Positions 35,989 through 43,543 are shown, counted from the first letter of the stretch. The stretch: DNA of 64,000 bases from Syntrophorhabdaceae bacterium (GCA_028698615.1 JAQVWF010000014.1:1-64000); one strand, 5' to 3'. Notes: generated from the letters alone by a model not told the origin. Program-made: numbers and translations.

Positions 35989-35990
35989 TT
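35960..35990 (+). terminator. Strong intrinsic terminator
   Basis: The perfect 8-bp stem CCCCCTGG/CCAGGGGG (35960-35967 and 35975-35982) has a 7-nt loop and is followed by TTTTTCTTT. It closes the small RNA and separates it from tolQ. Confidence 0.85.
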
Positions 35991-36018
35991 TACAATGAGG
36001 CATCTTTTAGTGTAATCT
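35989..36018 (+). promoter_or_regulatory. Predicted promoter of the tolQ operon (leaderless)
   Basis: TTTACA (35989-35994), an 18-bp spacer and TAATCT (36013-36018). The predicted +1 is near 36025, five bases before the tolQ ATG. There is no ribosome site. Confidence 0.5.
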
Positions 36019-36029
36019 CTTGACTCAGA

Positions 36030-36707
36030 ATGGACGTATCAAGCGCAGACATGTATACCGGCGGGCTTATCGGGATGCTCCTCTCCGCAGGGCCGATGGC
36101 CAAAGCGGTTATGGCGATTCTGTTTTTTTTCTCCATAATGGCGTGGACGATCATCTTCATGAAGTTTCGCCAGTACAGCAGGACGGAAGCCGAGGGCGAG
36201 CGGTTTTTCCGGGCTCTTAAGGAGGCCGATTCATTTAAGAAGCTTATATCGGTCTATCGGGACAGCCAGGACAACGCCTTTTACCGCCTCGTGCTCGCCT
36301 GCTACAAGGAAGTCACTGCGAGGCAGAAGGACAATCCGGGTAGAGTTCACAAAGACGATCTGCCCGGCATCGAGAACATGCTCCGAATAGCCATATCGGA
36401 TGAATCGGTGAAGCTCGAAAGACGTCTTTCCTTTCTCGCGACCGTGGCCAACACAGCGCCGTTCATCGGTCTTTTCGGCACAGTATGGGGTATTATGGAC
36501 TCCTTTCGTGAGATCGGGATTCGGGGTACCACGAGCCTTGCGGTTGTGGCACCGGGCATCAGCGAGGCGCTCATCGCCACGGCCCTGGGTCTGGCCACTG
36601 CCATACCTGCCGTTCTTGCCTATAACTACTTTCTGGGCAGACTCAAAAGGATCCTCTCCCGCATGGACAATGCAGCAATATATCTTATCAACATCCTGGA
36701 GAAATGA
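36030..36707 (+). CDS. tolQ: TolQ/ExbB-family proton channel subunit
   Basis: A 225-residue inner-membrane protein with three helices, at about 18-40, 130-150 and 165-190. The conserved cytosolic/second-helix region FLATVANTAPFIGLFGTVWGIMDSF is intact, as is GISEALIATALGLATAIPAV. With TolR it forms the proton-driven motor energising the envelope. The N-terminal periplasmic part is short. The gene overlaps tolR by 4 bp. Whether it serves the Tol-Pal system or a TonB system cannot be settled; the tolQ-R-TonB/TolA order with no TolB or Pal nearby leaves both open. Confidence 0.9.
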   Translation: MDVSSADMYTGGLIGMLLSAGPMAKAVMAILFFFSIMAWTIIFMKFRQYSRTEAEGERFFRALKEADSFKKLISVYRDSQDNAFYRLVLACYKEVTARQKDNPGRVHKDDLPGIENMLRIAISDESVKLERRLSFLATVANTAPFIGLFGTVWGIMDSFREIGIRGTTSLAVVAPGISEALIATALGLATAIPAVLAYNYFLGRLKRILSRMDNAAIYLINILEK

Positions 36708-37117
36708 AAGCACGGGGCGATTCAAAAGGGCCATTGTCAGAGATCAACATTATTCCCCTCGTTGATGTCATGCTTGTTCTTCTTATTGTGTTTATGATCA
36801 CCGCGCCCATGATGCAGCACGGGCTCGGTATCGACATTCCCAATGTGACGGCCAAGGCCTTGCCCGCGAAGGAGGAGCCGCAGATCCTTAACATCACAAA
36901 GGATCAGAGGCTCATTCTCAACGAGAAGAGGATCGAAGCCAAAGACCTGAAAGGGGCCATACAATTTCTTTTTGCCAACAAGGACAAGAAAGAGATATTC
37001 CTGCGCGCTGATAAGGATGTGCCCTATGGTTTTGTCGTCAGGTGCATGGGGACCATCAGGGAAGCTGGCGTCGATAAAGTGAACATAGTAACGAAGCCTC
37101 TGGATAGAAATGAGTGA
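36704..37117 (+). CDS. tolR: TolR/ExbD-family motor subunit
   Basis: A 137-residue protein with one N-terminal helix carrying the essential membrane Asp in IIPLVDVMLVLLIVFM. A periplasmic domain follows, with IFLRADKDVPYGFVV as in TolR/ExbD. It couples proton flow through TolQ to the TonB/TolA-like protein encoded next. ATGA overlaps join it to tolQ, and its 3' end overlaps the next gene by 8 bp. Confidence 0.9.
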   Translation: MKARGDSKGPLSEINIIPLVDVMLVLLIVFMITAPMMQHGLGIDIPNVTAKALPAKEEPQILNITKDQRLILNEKRIEAKDLKGAIQFLFANKDKKEIFLRADKDVPYGFVVRCMGTIREAGVDKVNIVTKPLDRNE

Positions 37118-37892
37118 AGAGACCTGGTACAAGTTTCTTGCTGTTTCCATGGCGCTTCATATCATCGTTTTGGGCGCTTTTTCCATCCCCATAAAATGGG
37201 GTTCTTCCAGGAAGATCGATCTGTCGTCGGCATATTCCGTTAATCTCGTCGGCAGCGCGGGCAGTCTGGGAGGCGGATCGGGAGGGCGGAAGGTCGCCGC
37301 GGAATCCAAGCCCCAACCGAAGCCGGACAAACCCGCACCCGCTGTCAAGGAAAAGAAGACTCCCCCCAAAAAACTTCAGCCGATCCGGAAAGAGGATAAC
37401 GCCGTGTCCATTTCGAAGAAAAAGGTTCCCCCGAGGAACAAGGCGACCAGGGAGGAAGTTGACCGTCTCGAAGAGCGGATACGCAACATCAGGAAGAAAA
37501 CAGACTACATAGACGTCGCAAAGGCCGGATCGGGTGGTTCCGGCAGAGGCACGGGCTCCGGAATAGGTTTGCCCGGCTCCGGCGGCGGTTCCGGTACACC
37601 CCTTGACCCTGCGATGCAGAAATACCTTCTCGATGTCTATGAAAAGATAAAGAATGCATGGAATGTCCCCGGCATGGCAAAGAAGGATCTTGAAACGATC
37701 ATTACGATCAAGGTGAGAAAGGACGGACGCATTACCGACATAGACATTGAAAAACGCTCCGGCAACAGGATATATGACGAGTCCATCCTTCGCGTTCTGA
37801 GGGCGGTGGAACCGTTGCCGGCCATCCCGTCGTCCCTCAATACGGATTCCCTGGAGATAGGGTTCCGGTTCCTGCCGGGAGGGATCTCGTGA
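37110..37892 (+). CDS. TonB/TolA C-terminal domain energy-transducing protein
   Basis: A 260-residue protein with an N-terminal membrane anchor (FLAVSMALHIIVLGAF), a long Pro-, Lys- and Gly-rich periplasmic stalk (residues about 45-165, including two Gly-Ser-rich stretches) and a TonB/TolA C-terminal domain of about 90 residues (YEKIKNAWNVP, IDIEKRSGNRIYDESILRVLRAVEPLPAIP). It links the TolQ-TolR motor to the outer membrane. The ending overlaps uppP as GTGA. Confidence 0.85.
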   Translation: MSEETWYKFLAVSMALHIIVLGAFSIPIKWGSSRKIDLSSAYSVNLVGSAGSLGGGSGGRKVAAESKPQPKPDKPAPAVKEKKTPPKKLQPIRKEDNAVSISKKKVPPRNKATREEVDRLEERIRNIRKKTDYIDVAKAGSGGSGRGTGSGIGLPGSGGGSGTPLDPAMQKYLLDVYEKIKNAWNVPGMAKKDLETIITIKVRKDGRITDIDIEKRSGNRIYDESILRVLRAVEPLPAIPSSLNTDSLEIGFRFLPGGIS

Positions 37893-38686
37893 CGGTACTG
37901 CAGAGCATCCTTATGGGTGCCGTGCAGGGCATCACGGAATTTCTCCCCATCAGCAGCTCTGCCCACCTGATCGCCATCCCCTGGTTCTTTGAAATGTCCC
38001 AGGAGGGCATCAACCCGCTGACGTACGATATCATACTCCATTTCGGCACACTCTTCGCGGTCCTGTTGATCTACGGCAAGAGATTTGCCCGTGTTGTCGT
38101 CGAGGGACTCATCGACTTCAGGGGTGGCCGCGGGGCCGATTCCATGCTCTTCAAGCTGGTCATTGCCACCATCCCGGCAGTGATAGCCGGTTTTCTCGGG
38201 AAGGACATCATTGAGAGCTACTTGAGGGCCCCTTTCGTAGCGGCCTTCATGCTTTCCCTCGTGTCGATCCTCATGATCGTATCCGAGAGGATCAACATCG
38301 ACAGAAGCGATCTCACCACGCCCATCGCCATCGCGATCGGTGTCGCTCAGGCCATCGCCCTTGTGCCCGGGACGTCGCGAAGCGGCATCACCATCACTAT
38401 GGCATTGCTTCTCGGTCTGAAAAAAAGCGAAGCCGTCGATTTTTCTTTCATGCTTTCCATTCCCATCATCCTGGGAGTGTCTCTCTCCGAAATGAGACAC
38501 GTTCAGTTCCAGGGGGAAGGGACGGCGCTCTATGTCTGCGGCATGCTTTCGGCCTTTGTTTTTGGCGCCGTCAGCCTCAAGTTTCTCATCGGGTATCTGA
38601 AGAAACATACCCTTGACCTGTTTGCTTACTATCGCATTGCCCTCGCCCTGCTCATCCTTATCTTCTCCTTCGTCTCCCGTGTTTGA
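37889..38686 (+). CDS. uppP: Undecaprenyl-diphosphatase
   Basis: A 265-residue polytopic membrane protein (BacA/UppP). The two active-site motifs are visible: GITEFLPISSSAHL (Glu17) and PGTSRSG (residues about 160-166). It recycles undecaprenyl pyrophosphate to the monophosphate carrier for peptidoglycan and polysaccharide synthesis. The start is GTG 37889 overlapping the preceding stop as GTGA. The TGA stop lies inside the -35 box of the next predicted promoter. Confidence 0.95.
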   Translation: MTVLQSILMGAVQGITEFLPISSSAHLIAIPWFFEMSQEGINPLTYDIILHFGTLFAVLLIYGKRFARVVVEGLIDFRGGRGADSMLFKLVIATIPAVIAGFLGKDIIESYLRAPFVAAFMLSLVSILMIVSERINIDRSDLTTPIAIAIGVAQAIALVPGTSRSGITITMALLLGLKKSEAVDFSFMLSIPIILGVSLSEMRHVQFQGEGTALYVCGMLSAFVFGAVSLKFLIGYLKKHTLDLFAYYRIALALLILIFSFVSRV

Positions 38687-38711
38687 CACGGGTTCGTCTT
38701 CGCCGTACAAT
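38683..38711 (+). promoter_or_regulatory. Strong sigma70 promoter of the small ORF at 38718 (leaderless)
   Basis: Consensus TTGACA (38683-38688), a 17-bp spacer and TACAAT (38706-38711). The predicted +1 is 38718, the G of the GTG start codon. It overlaps the uppP stop. Confidence 0.6.
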
Positions 38712-38717
38712 ATCACC

Positions 38718-38879
38718 GTGAAAGAGAACGAACAAGAGGAGGCCGTGAAGGGTATCGAGGCTTCTTTGACGAGGTATGATCCAGAGAACCTTCCCTGCAC
38801 GAAACTCTGTATATGCGACATAATCCGGGACCTGCCGGAACTCAGCGCTGAAGACATTGCCCGGTTCCAGGACAGGTAG
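38718..38879 (+). CDS. Small 53-residue protein with clustered cysteines
   Basis: A short ORF from GTG 38718 with an acidic, helical composition and a Cys cluster CTKLCIC near its middle (residues about 27-33), followed by DIIRDLPELSAEDIARFQDR. It lacks a ribosome site, but a near-consensus promoter predicts transcription starting at the GTG itself. That favours a real leaderless gene over a chance ORF. It ends 25 bp before the MutY-like gene and may be cotranscribed with it. I do not recognise the family. Confidence 0.5.
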   Translation: MKENEQEEAVKGIEASLTRYDPENLPCTKLCICDIIRDLPELSAEDIARFQDR

Positions 38880-38904
38880 AACATCTCCGGCGCGAGGGTC
38901 TGCA

Positions 38905-39735
38905 ATGTCCGGCGAACCCTTTGTTGAATTGCCGGATATGGGGGCCTTCCGGCGAGAGGTCATGGAGTTCTACGGGCGGTACAAGCGGGTGTTTCCCTGG
39001 AGGGAAGACATCACGCCATACAGGGTGGTCGTCTCCGAGATCATGCTGCAGCAGACCGGGGTCGATCGGGTAAGGGAAAAGTACGAGCCCTTTATCCGGT
39101 TGCTGCCGGATTTCGGTTCTCTTGCGGCCGCGCCTCTTCGGGACGTCATGGGGGCCTGGCAGGGTCTGGGATACAACCGCAGAGCTCTCTTGCTCAAAAG
39201 GCTCGCCGTGGTCGTAATGGAGAGACATTCGGGCGAACTTCCGCAGGACCGGGAATCCTTGCTTGCTCTGCCGGGGGTTGGCGAGGCTACAGCCGGGGCT
39301 ATCATGGCATTCGCTTTCAACATGCCCGCGGCATTCATCGAAACCAACATCAGGCGGGTCTTCATTCACCGCTTCTTCACAGACCATACGAGGGTCTCGG
39401 ACAGGCAGATCATGCCCCTTGTCGAGGCCGCACTCGACCGGTCGAACCCCAGGGATTGGTACTACGCCCTAATGGATTACGGGTCCGTGCTTGGGAAGAC
39501 AGTACAGAACCCGAACAGGAGGAGTGCACATTATTCCAGACAGGCCCCTTTTCCCGATTCCGACAGAAAAGCCAGGGGGAAGATAATCAGTCTTCTTCTA
39601 CAGAAGGGCTTTGCGGCTATCGACGATATCACCTGCGCCACGGGCCACGATAAGGACCGATTGGCGTCAGTGCTTCACACGATGATCAGGGACGGCCTGA
39701 TCGTGCAGGATGACGGGGATTACCGGATCGTCTGA
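38905..39735 (+). CDS. MutY-like adenine glycosylase lacking the Fe-S cluster
   Basis: A 276-residue HhH-GPD DNA glycosylase. It has FPWR, VVSEIMLQQTGVDRV with the catalytic Glu, GLGYNRRA, and the helix-hairpin-helix LPGVGEATAGAIMAFAF. Two things differ from classical MutY. The catalytic Asp motif (usually LDGN or VDTN) reads FIETNIRRVF, with Glu at that place. The four-cysteine Fe-S loop after the DYG segment is absent, replaced by a Lys- and Arg-rich stretch, and the C-terminal NUDIX-like domain is replaced by a short winged-helix-like end. It may excise A from A:8-oxoG or have another specificity. ATG 38905 has GAGGG upstream. Confidence 0.8.
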   Translation: MSGEPFVELPDMGAFRREVMEFYGRYKRVFPWREDITPYRVVVSEIMLQQTGVDRVREKYEPFIRLLPDFGSLAAAPLRDVMGAWQGLGYNRRALLLKRLAVVVMERHSGELPQDRESLLALPGVGEATAGAIMAFAFNMPAAFIETNIRRVFIHRFFTDHTRVSDRQIMPLVEAALDRSNPRDWYYALMDYGSVLGKTVQNPNRRSAHYSRQAPFPDSDRKARGKIISLLLQKGFAAIDDITCATGHDKDRLASVLHTMIRDGLIVQDDGDYRIV

Positions 39736-40211
39736 GAAAGCGCTGTCGGTGGGTGATAGGCAACCGCGAGCATCCCGTAGTATATGACGAAAAAGACAAT
39801 GTGAAGCAAGACCTGCTCAAGCCAGGTCAAGGGTCCGGCCTTGCTCCCGAAAAAACCCTGCCCCGCTGTGGGCAGGGCGATAAAAAGCATGGATAGCCAC
39901 AGGAGGAAGACATAGAAAGCTGTCAACCCGACGGAAAGGGTCTCGAGGCCTGCGAGGCCGGCGGCCACCGGGTACATGGCGCCGAATACCCCGCTTGTCA
40001 CCAGGTGCATGGGGACGCCGGCAAGATAAACAAGCTTGGGACTGCCCTCCATACCGAAGTTTCTCAGGAGAAACTTCCCGTCAACAATGAACATACTTGA
40101 CTTGAAGATCCGTAAACGGGCTGCGACCTCGGAAGTAATACCCATGGCCATGCCGGCCACCAAACCTGCCAGAAATCCGGAAAGCCACTGCAAAAAAGTC
40201 CCGGTTGCCAT
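39720..40211 (-). CDS. Small membrane protein of unknown function
   Basis: A 163-residue protein with four hydrophobic segments (WLSGFLAGLVAGMAMGI near the start, LAGVPMHLVTSGVFGAMYPVAAG, FYVFLLWLSMLFIAL and a C-terminal VLLHIVFFVIYYGMLAVAY). It looks like an integral membrane protein with conserved Gly and His. ATG 40211 is preceded by GGAGG at 8 nt; a GTG at 40220 is the alternative. It converges with and overlaps the glycosylase by 16 bp. A TATAAT box at 40254-40249 may be its promoter. The family is not recognised. Confidence 0.7.
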   Translation of the reverse strand: MATGTFLQWLSGFLAGLVAGMAMGITSEVAARLRIFKSSMFIVDGKFLLRNFGMEGSPKLVYLAGVPMHLVTSGVFGAMYPVAAGLAGLETLSVGLTAFYVFLLWLSMLFIALPTAGQGFFGSKAGPLTWLEQVLLHIVFFVIYYGMLAVAYHPPTALSQTIR

Positions 40212-40373
40212 ATGTGCCACCTCCGTGCAAAAAGAATTCCTGTTTCAATTATAAACCACTGCTGTCGAAAGTGCATAATGACTGACCCTCGTTCTCTTAT
40301 TCCGGCCTCGTCTTGCCCCTCATGCCGTTCTTTTCGCTAACGTTTGTGATATCCATTGGTTAGGTCTTGCCGC

Positions 40374-40401
40374 TTGACAAAATATTAATTGTGTATATCT
40401 T
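40374..40401 (+). promoter_or_regulatory. Predicted promoter of the HesB-like selenoprotein gene
   Basis: TTGACA (40374-40379), a 16-bp spacer and TATCTT (40396-40401). The predicted start is near 40408, just before a 6-bp hairpin GGTACC...GGTACC (40412-40417 and 40426-40431) that could be an operator or leader stem. Confidence 0.5.
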
Positions 40402-40454
40402 AATGGGATATGGTACCTCTTCTGGGGTACCCAGTCTTGTAGAAAGGAGACATT

Positions 40455-40799
40455 ATGTTTGAGGTAACAGAAAAAGCCGGTGAGGTGATCAGAAAACTCC
40501 TCGAAGGCAAAGGAGAACCCCAGTCGGTCAGGATCATGATGACCGAAGGTGGTTGATCGGGGCCCTCATTGGGCATGGCCCTGGATGGGCCATTAAGCGG
40601 CGACGAAACATTCGTGGAAAAGGGAGTGAAGTTTATTATCGACAAGGAACTTTACGAAGAAGCCAAACCCATCAACATTGATTTCATCGAGTCCGCGACG
40701 GGAGCGGGGTTTCTTCTGAAGTCGGCGTTATCGGCCAAGAACAGCGGTGATTGCTGTTCAACAAGCGCTGGCGGCTGCGGTTCCGGCTGCAGCAGTTGA
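40455..40799 (+). CDS. HesB-like (IscA-family) selenoprotein, in-frame TGA read as selenocysteine
   Basis: ATG 40455 (AAAGGAGA upstream) opens a frame MFEVTEKAGEVIRKLL... that meets TGA at 40554-40556 in the context Gly-Gly-TGA-Ser-Gly-Pro-Ser-Leu-Gly-Met-Ala-Leu. It continues in the same frame to TGA 40797-40799. Read through, it is a 114-residue HesB/IscA-like protein in which the TGA (residue 34) falls at the conserved 'GG-Cys-SGP-LGMALD' Cys. HesB-like selenoproteins are a known bacterial family. A hairpin GGGGCC/GGCCCT lies just downstream (40559-40582), as a bacterial SECIS should. The C-terminus is Cys-rich (CC, GGCGSGCSS). The probable role is Fe-S or redox handling. Confidence 0.88.
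40559..40582 (+). promoter_or_regulatory. Putative SECIS stem-loop
   Basis: It starts 2 nt after the TGA. The outer stem GGGGCC pairs with GGCCCT (one G-U), with a 12-nt loop. An alternative fold has a three-pair base, a four-base bulge and the upper stem GCCC/GGGC with loop TCATT. Either is compatible with SelB-type recoding signals, which sit immediately 3' of UGA in bacteria. Confidence 0.55.
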
Positions 40800-40815
40800 G
40801 AGCGTGGAACAAACA

Positions 40816-40846
40816 AGGGGCCGGGTGCTTACCCGGCCCCTTTCTA
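40816..40846. terminator. Intrinsic terminator after the selenoprotein gene
   Basis: An 11-bp perfect stem AGGGGCCGGGT/ACCCGGCCCCT (40816-40826 and 40831-40841) with a 4-nt loop, followed by TTCTATTT. It also lies at the end of the convergent gene at 40844. Confidence 0.85.
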
Positions 40847-41212
40847 TTTGTGGTCGCTTGAGATTATCGCAACACCCGCCGCTGAACCTCCCCGATAGGA
40901 TTTGTTCTTCGTGATGGTCCTGGCTGTTGCCTTTCCCCGGCTCATGACGAACTGAACGGTTACGCGGTCCCCTTCCTTGATATTGTTGACCGTTTTATAG
41001 CCCTTGAGCTTTGCTCCGCCGATGTCAAATGTCATCCCTGCGTTTCTCGATTCCACAACCATCGTCATCTCGGAGGTATCGATGGATGTTACTCTGCCGG
41101 TGAGCCTCTCGATCTTCTGTCCCTTCTGTGGCTTTGGAGTGAGCGCAAGAACCTGGGATGCCAGGGTAAGGAACACCGCCACCACAAGAATGGATGTAAT
41201 GATCTTTTTCAC
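40844..41212 (-). CDS. Small exported protein
   Basis: A 122-residue protein starting at GTG 41212 (AAAGGAGG 7 nt upstream) with a signal peptide (KKIITSILVVAVFLTLASQVLA). The mature part has a beta-rich stretch typical of exported OB-like domains: RLTGRVTSIDTSEMTMVVES, FDIGGAKLKGYKTV and IKEGDRVTVQFVMS. Such domains are often annotated as metal-tolerance or copper-binding-like periplasmic proteins, but no metal motif is visible. It converges with the selenoprotein gene. Confidence 0.7.
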   Translation of the reverse strand: MKKIITSILVVAVFLTLASQVLALTPKPQKGQKIERLTGRVTSIDTSEMTMVVESRNAGMTFDIGGAKLKGYKTVNNIKEGDRVTVQFVMSRGKATARTITKNKSYRGGSAAGVAIISSDHK

Positions 41213-41235
41213 GATAGAACCTCCTTTGCGGGTGA

Positions 41236-41313
41236 TAACCAATGACCACATTCCAATAACCATAAGGAGCTTGTACCATCTTGGCTATTTGGATTTGTTC
41301 ATCGGTTATTATC
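41236..41313. repeat. Word-repeat element, 'AATAACCAA/TTGGTCATT' family, copy B
   Basis: It contains GATAACCAATGACCA, then CCAATAACCA, and the inverted CGGTTATTATC at the far end. It lies directly after the stop of the gene at 41317 and upstream of the small exported protein. Confidence 0.55.
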
Positions 41314-41316
41314 ATC

Positions 41317-42261
41317 TCACGCATGATTTCTCAGCATCAGCTCCAGGGGATGCTGGTTCAGATAGTGCTGCTCTTCGAGATATGGCTTATCGTATTTCCG
41401 CACGTAATGGTTGAGGAGCGTCACGGGTACCACGAGGGGAATCAGTCCGCGATGGTACGCGTCTATTATCTCAAGAAGGTCTTTTTTCTCGGCGCCGGTC
41501 AAGTCCTTCTTGAAGTAGCCCAAAATGTGCTGGAGGACGTTGGTGTTCTTTCGGGTTGTGGCAATGAGGCGGAGCCCTTCTATGAGGGTCTCGATGTAGG
41601 TAGTGCAAAGGTCTTGCCCGAATCCCTTTGCGCCGCCGACAAGTTTGCCCAGCGCCGATAGGTGTTTCTGGCTGTGGGCCATTACGAGGAGCTTATGATT
41701 GCTGTGAAACTCAACGAGATCCTTGAGGGAGCCCCCCGTTTTCGTGAATTCCCGCCACCTTTCGAAGACGAATACGCGCTTGATGAAGCTCTCGCGCAGC
41801 CCCGGGTCGTGAAGCCGGTTCTCATCCTCTACGGGTATCAGGGGAAACCTCTTCATAAAGGCGGCCGCGAAGAGCCCCACGCCACGGTGGACGGGCGGTG
41901 CCGACCCCATGTAGACCTTGACCCCCCGCATGCCGGAACTCGGAGATCTGCACTTGAATATATAACCGGAAAGTTCCTGCCCTGCCAGTTCGTCAAGCCT
42001 TTTCTCAGCCCATTGTTTCATTCTCTCGGTGTGATCGATACCCGTGTGGACGGTCACCAGTCGAGGATTGTCAACGTCATCGGCAAGATGCATCGGTTCT
42101 CTGGGAACGGGCAAGCCGCATTCGACCTCGGGGCATACAGGAACGAAGTGGAAGAACTGGCCCAGTGTGTCCGTTATGTACCGGTCATGCTTGTGCCCGC
42201 CGTCATATCGAACCTTCTCGCCCAGAAGGCATCTGCTGATGCCGATCGTTATCTTATCCAT
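41317..42261 (-). CDS. DUF523-DUF1722 (YbgA) fusion protein
   Basis: A 314-residue protein. The N-terminal half is a DUF523 domain with SRCLLGEKVRYDGGHK, FVPVCPEVECGLPVPREPM and KCRSPSSGM. Its conserved cysteines hold an Fe-S cluster in TudS, a thiouracil desulfidase of this family. The C-terminal half is DUF1722 (YbgA), with FHSNHKLLVMAHSQKHLSALG and LNHYVRKYDKPYLEEQHYLNQHP. ATG 42261 has GAGGGGGA upstream. The fusion is common in proteobacteria; its substrate is unknown, though RNA or thio-nucleobase chemistry is plausible. Confidence 0.87.
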   Translation of the reverse strand: MDKITIGISRCLLGEKVRYDGGHKHDRYITDTLGQFFHFVPVCPEVECGLPVPREPMHLADDVDNPRLVTVHTGIDHTERMKQWAEKRLDELAGQELSGYIFKCRSPSSGMRGVKVYMGSAPPVHRGVGLFAAAFMKRFPLIPVEDENRLHDPGLRESFIKRVFVFERWREFTKTGGSLKDLVEFHSNHKLLVMAHSQKHLSALGKLVGGAKGFGQDLCTTYIETLIEGLRLIATTRKNTNVLQHILGYFKKDLTGAEKKDLLEIIDAYHRGLIPLVVPVTLLNHYVRKYDKPYLEEQHYLNQHPLELMLRNHA

Positions 42262-42280
42262 CCGTCCCCCTCGAACAACC

Positions 42281-42405
42281 GGTTTCACGTTTCAAATTCC
42301 AGGTCTCAGGCAAAGGCTATAAACAAATCTGTACTATCACTTCGAGATTATACCAGTATCCCCGACTTTTATCCTGAAACTTTGCAGGTTGAAACGTGAA
42401 ACCGT
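42281..42405. repeat. GGTTTCA-word inverted element, copy 2 (perfect 14-bp arms)
   Basis: GGTTTCACGTTTCA (42281-42294) and its exact complement (42390-42403) are 95 bp apart. An inner pair, CAGGTCTCAGG and CCTGAAACTTTGCAGG, extends the arms imperfectly. The right arm ends at the stop of the lipocalin gene. Confidence 0.7.
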
Positions 42406-42407
42406 CT

Positions 42408-43538
42408 CTAGAACTTACCTCCCAGCGTGCCGGCGTAGCCGGTGAGCTCGACATATCCTTCGACGGTCACCTCTTTCCCCTGTGACGTTCCCTTCCCGTC
42501 GACGGCTCCTTCCCAGTACGTGATGCCCGTCGATGCCGTATTGACAAGTTCCTGGTCCGCGACGAGGGGAGCAATGGTGACATCGATGGCGGCAGCGGGG
42601 ACCCGGATGCGCCAGGCCGCCGGATATCGCCCGGCCGTTTTGACGCTTTTCCAATAGGCGAGGATGGTTGTGTCTATGGCTGAGAGTGTGAGATGACGCG
42701 AGGCGCTGTCGGGTTCCACGAGGGTTCCCGATGATTCCTTCTCCATGGTGCCGTCCTTTTTCCTCAGGTAATACACCATCAGGTCACGGCCGTCGCTGAG
42801 GTGCAGCGCAAACCAATCCCAGCCCGCCTGCTCCTGTGACAGCTGGTTGGAACCGAATTCCTGGTCGAACCAGCTTATTCCCCGTACCGCGACAGGGCCT
42901 TTCATGCCCGGGCTCCTGAGGGTGCCTTCCGTCCTCAGGTCCGTGAAAGAATAGTAATATGAGGCCTGACCCGGCAGCGGGCCCTTCCTGCTGAGTCCCT
43001 GCCGGCCATGGAGGACAAGGGGCTTGGCGGGCGTGAGACTGAGCGCAAGTTCCATGCCGTCATGGGCGGCCTTGAGGATGATCCGGCCATCTCTCATGAG
43101 GGCGGACCAGTTGAGGACATGGACGTTCATGGCATCACCGGCTGACCCGGCGAGGCCAGGCCCCTTCCGTGAGACGCGGTCACGGTAGCGGAAGGTTCCA
43201 TTCGTAACATCGGTAATGGCAAAATGGGCGAGGTAGATGTCCCGCACGGACCAGGGTTTGGAGGCGTTTTTGGATCCCAGCGCCAGGCCGTAGCGAAAAA
43301 AGGTGAGTTGGTACCCGTATCTGTTTCCCTGGCTGTTGGTCAGGTTTCCGGTGAAATACCACCATTCGGTCCTGTATTCCCCATGGCTTCCGTGGTCGCG
43401 GGGAAAGGACCAAAGCCGCAATTCCGAAGCCTGTTTCCACTCCCGCGCGACCAAAGTCCCGGGGGTATAGAGGGAGCACAGAAAGGTGAAAACAAGGAAA
43501 ACAGCGAATCTGGCGGCAAGGTTGTGCCGGATCTTCAT
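42408..43538 (-). CDS. attH: AttH-like exported lipocalin-type protein
   Basis: A 376-residue protein with a signal peptide (MKIRHNLAARFAVFLVFTF...). The mature part is an AttH/CrtC-type double lipocalin: FPRDHGSHGEYRTEWWYFTGNL with the EWWYF signature, YGYQLTFFRYGL, YLAHFAITD, and a second-half GISWFDQEFGSNQL plus GWDWFALHLSDGRDLMVYYLR. The fold holds hydrophobic ligands. Gene order (ATPase, double permease, AttH) matches the AttEFGH ABC systems. ATG 43538 has GGGAGG upstream, 10 nt away, within the permease end. Confidence 0.85.
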   Translation of the reverse strand: MKIRHNLAARFAVFLVFTFLCSLYTPGTLVAREWKQASELRLWSFPRDHGSHGEYRTEWWYFTGNLTNSQGNRYGYQLTFFRYGLALGSKNASKPWSVRDIYLAHFAITDVTNGTFRYRDRVSRKGPGLAGSAGDAMNVHVLNWSALMRDGRIILKAAHDGMELALSLTPAKPLVLHGRQGLSRKGPLPGQASYYYSFTDLRTEGTLRSPGMKGPVAVRGISWFDQEFGSNQLSQEQAGWDWFALHLSDGRDLMVYYLRKKDGTMEKESSGTLVEPDSASRHLTLSAIDTTILAYWKSVKTAGRYPAAWRIRVPAAAIDVTIAPLVADQELVNTASTGITYWEGAVDGKGTSQGKEVTVEGYVELTGYAGTLGGKF

Positions 43539-43543
43539 AGCTC

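Noticed and set aside
40455-40556. The HesB-like gene as a frameshifted pseudogene
   Set aside because: The frame is the same before and after TGA, the C-terminal half is well formed, and the TGA sits exactly at the conserved Cys position of a family known to contain selenocysteine.
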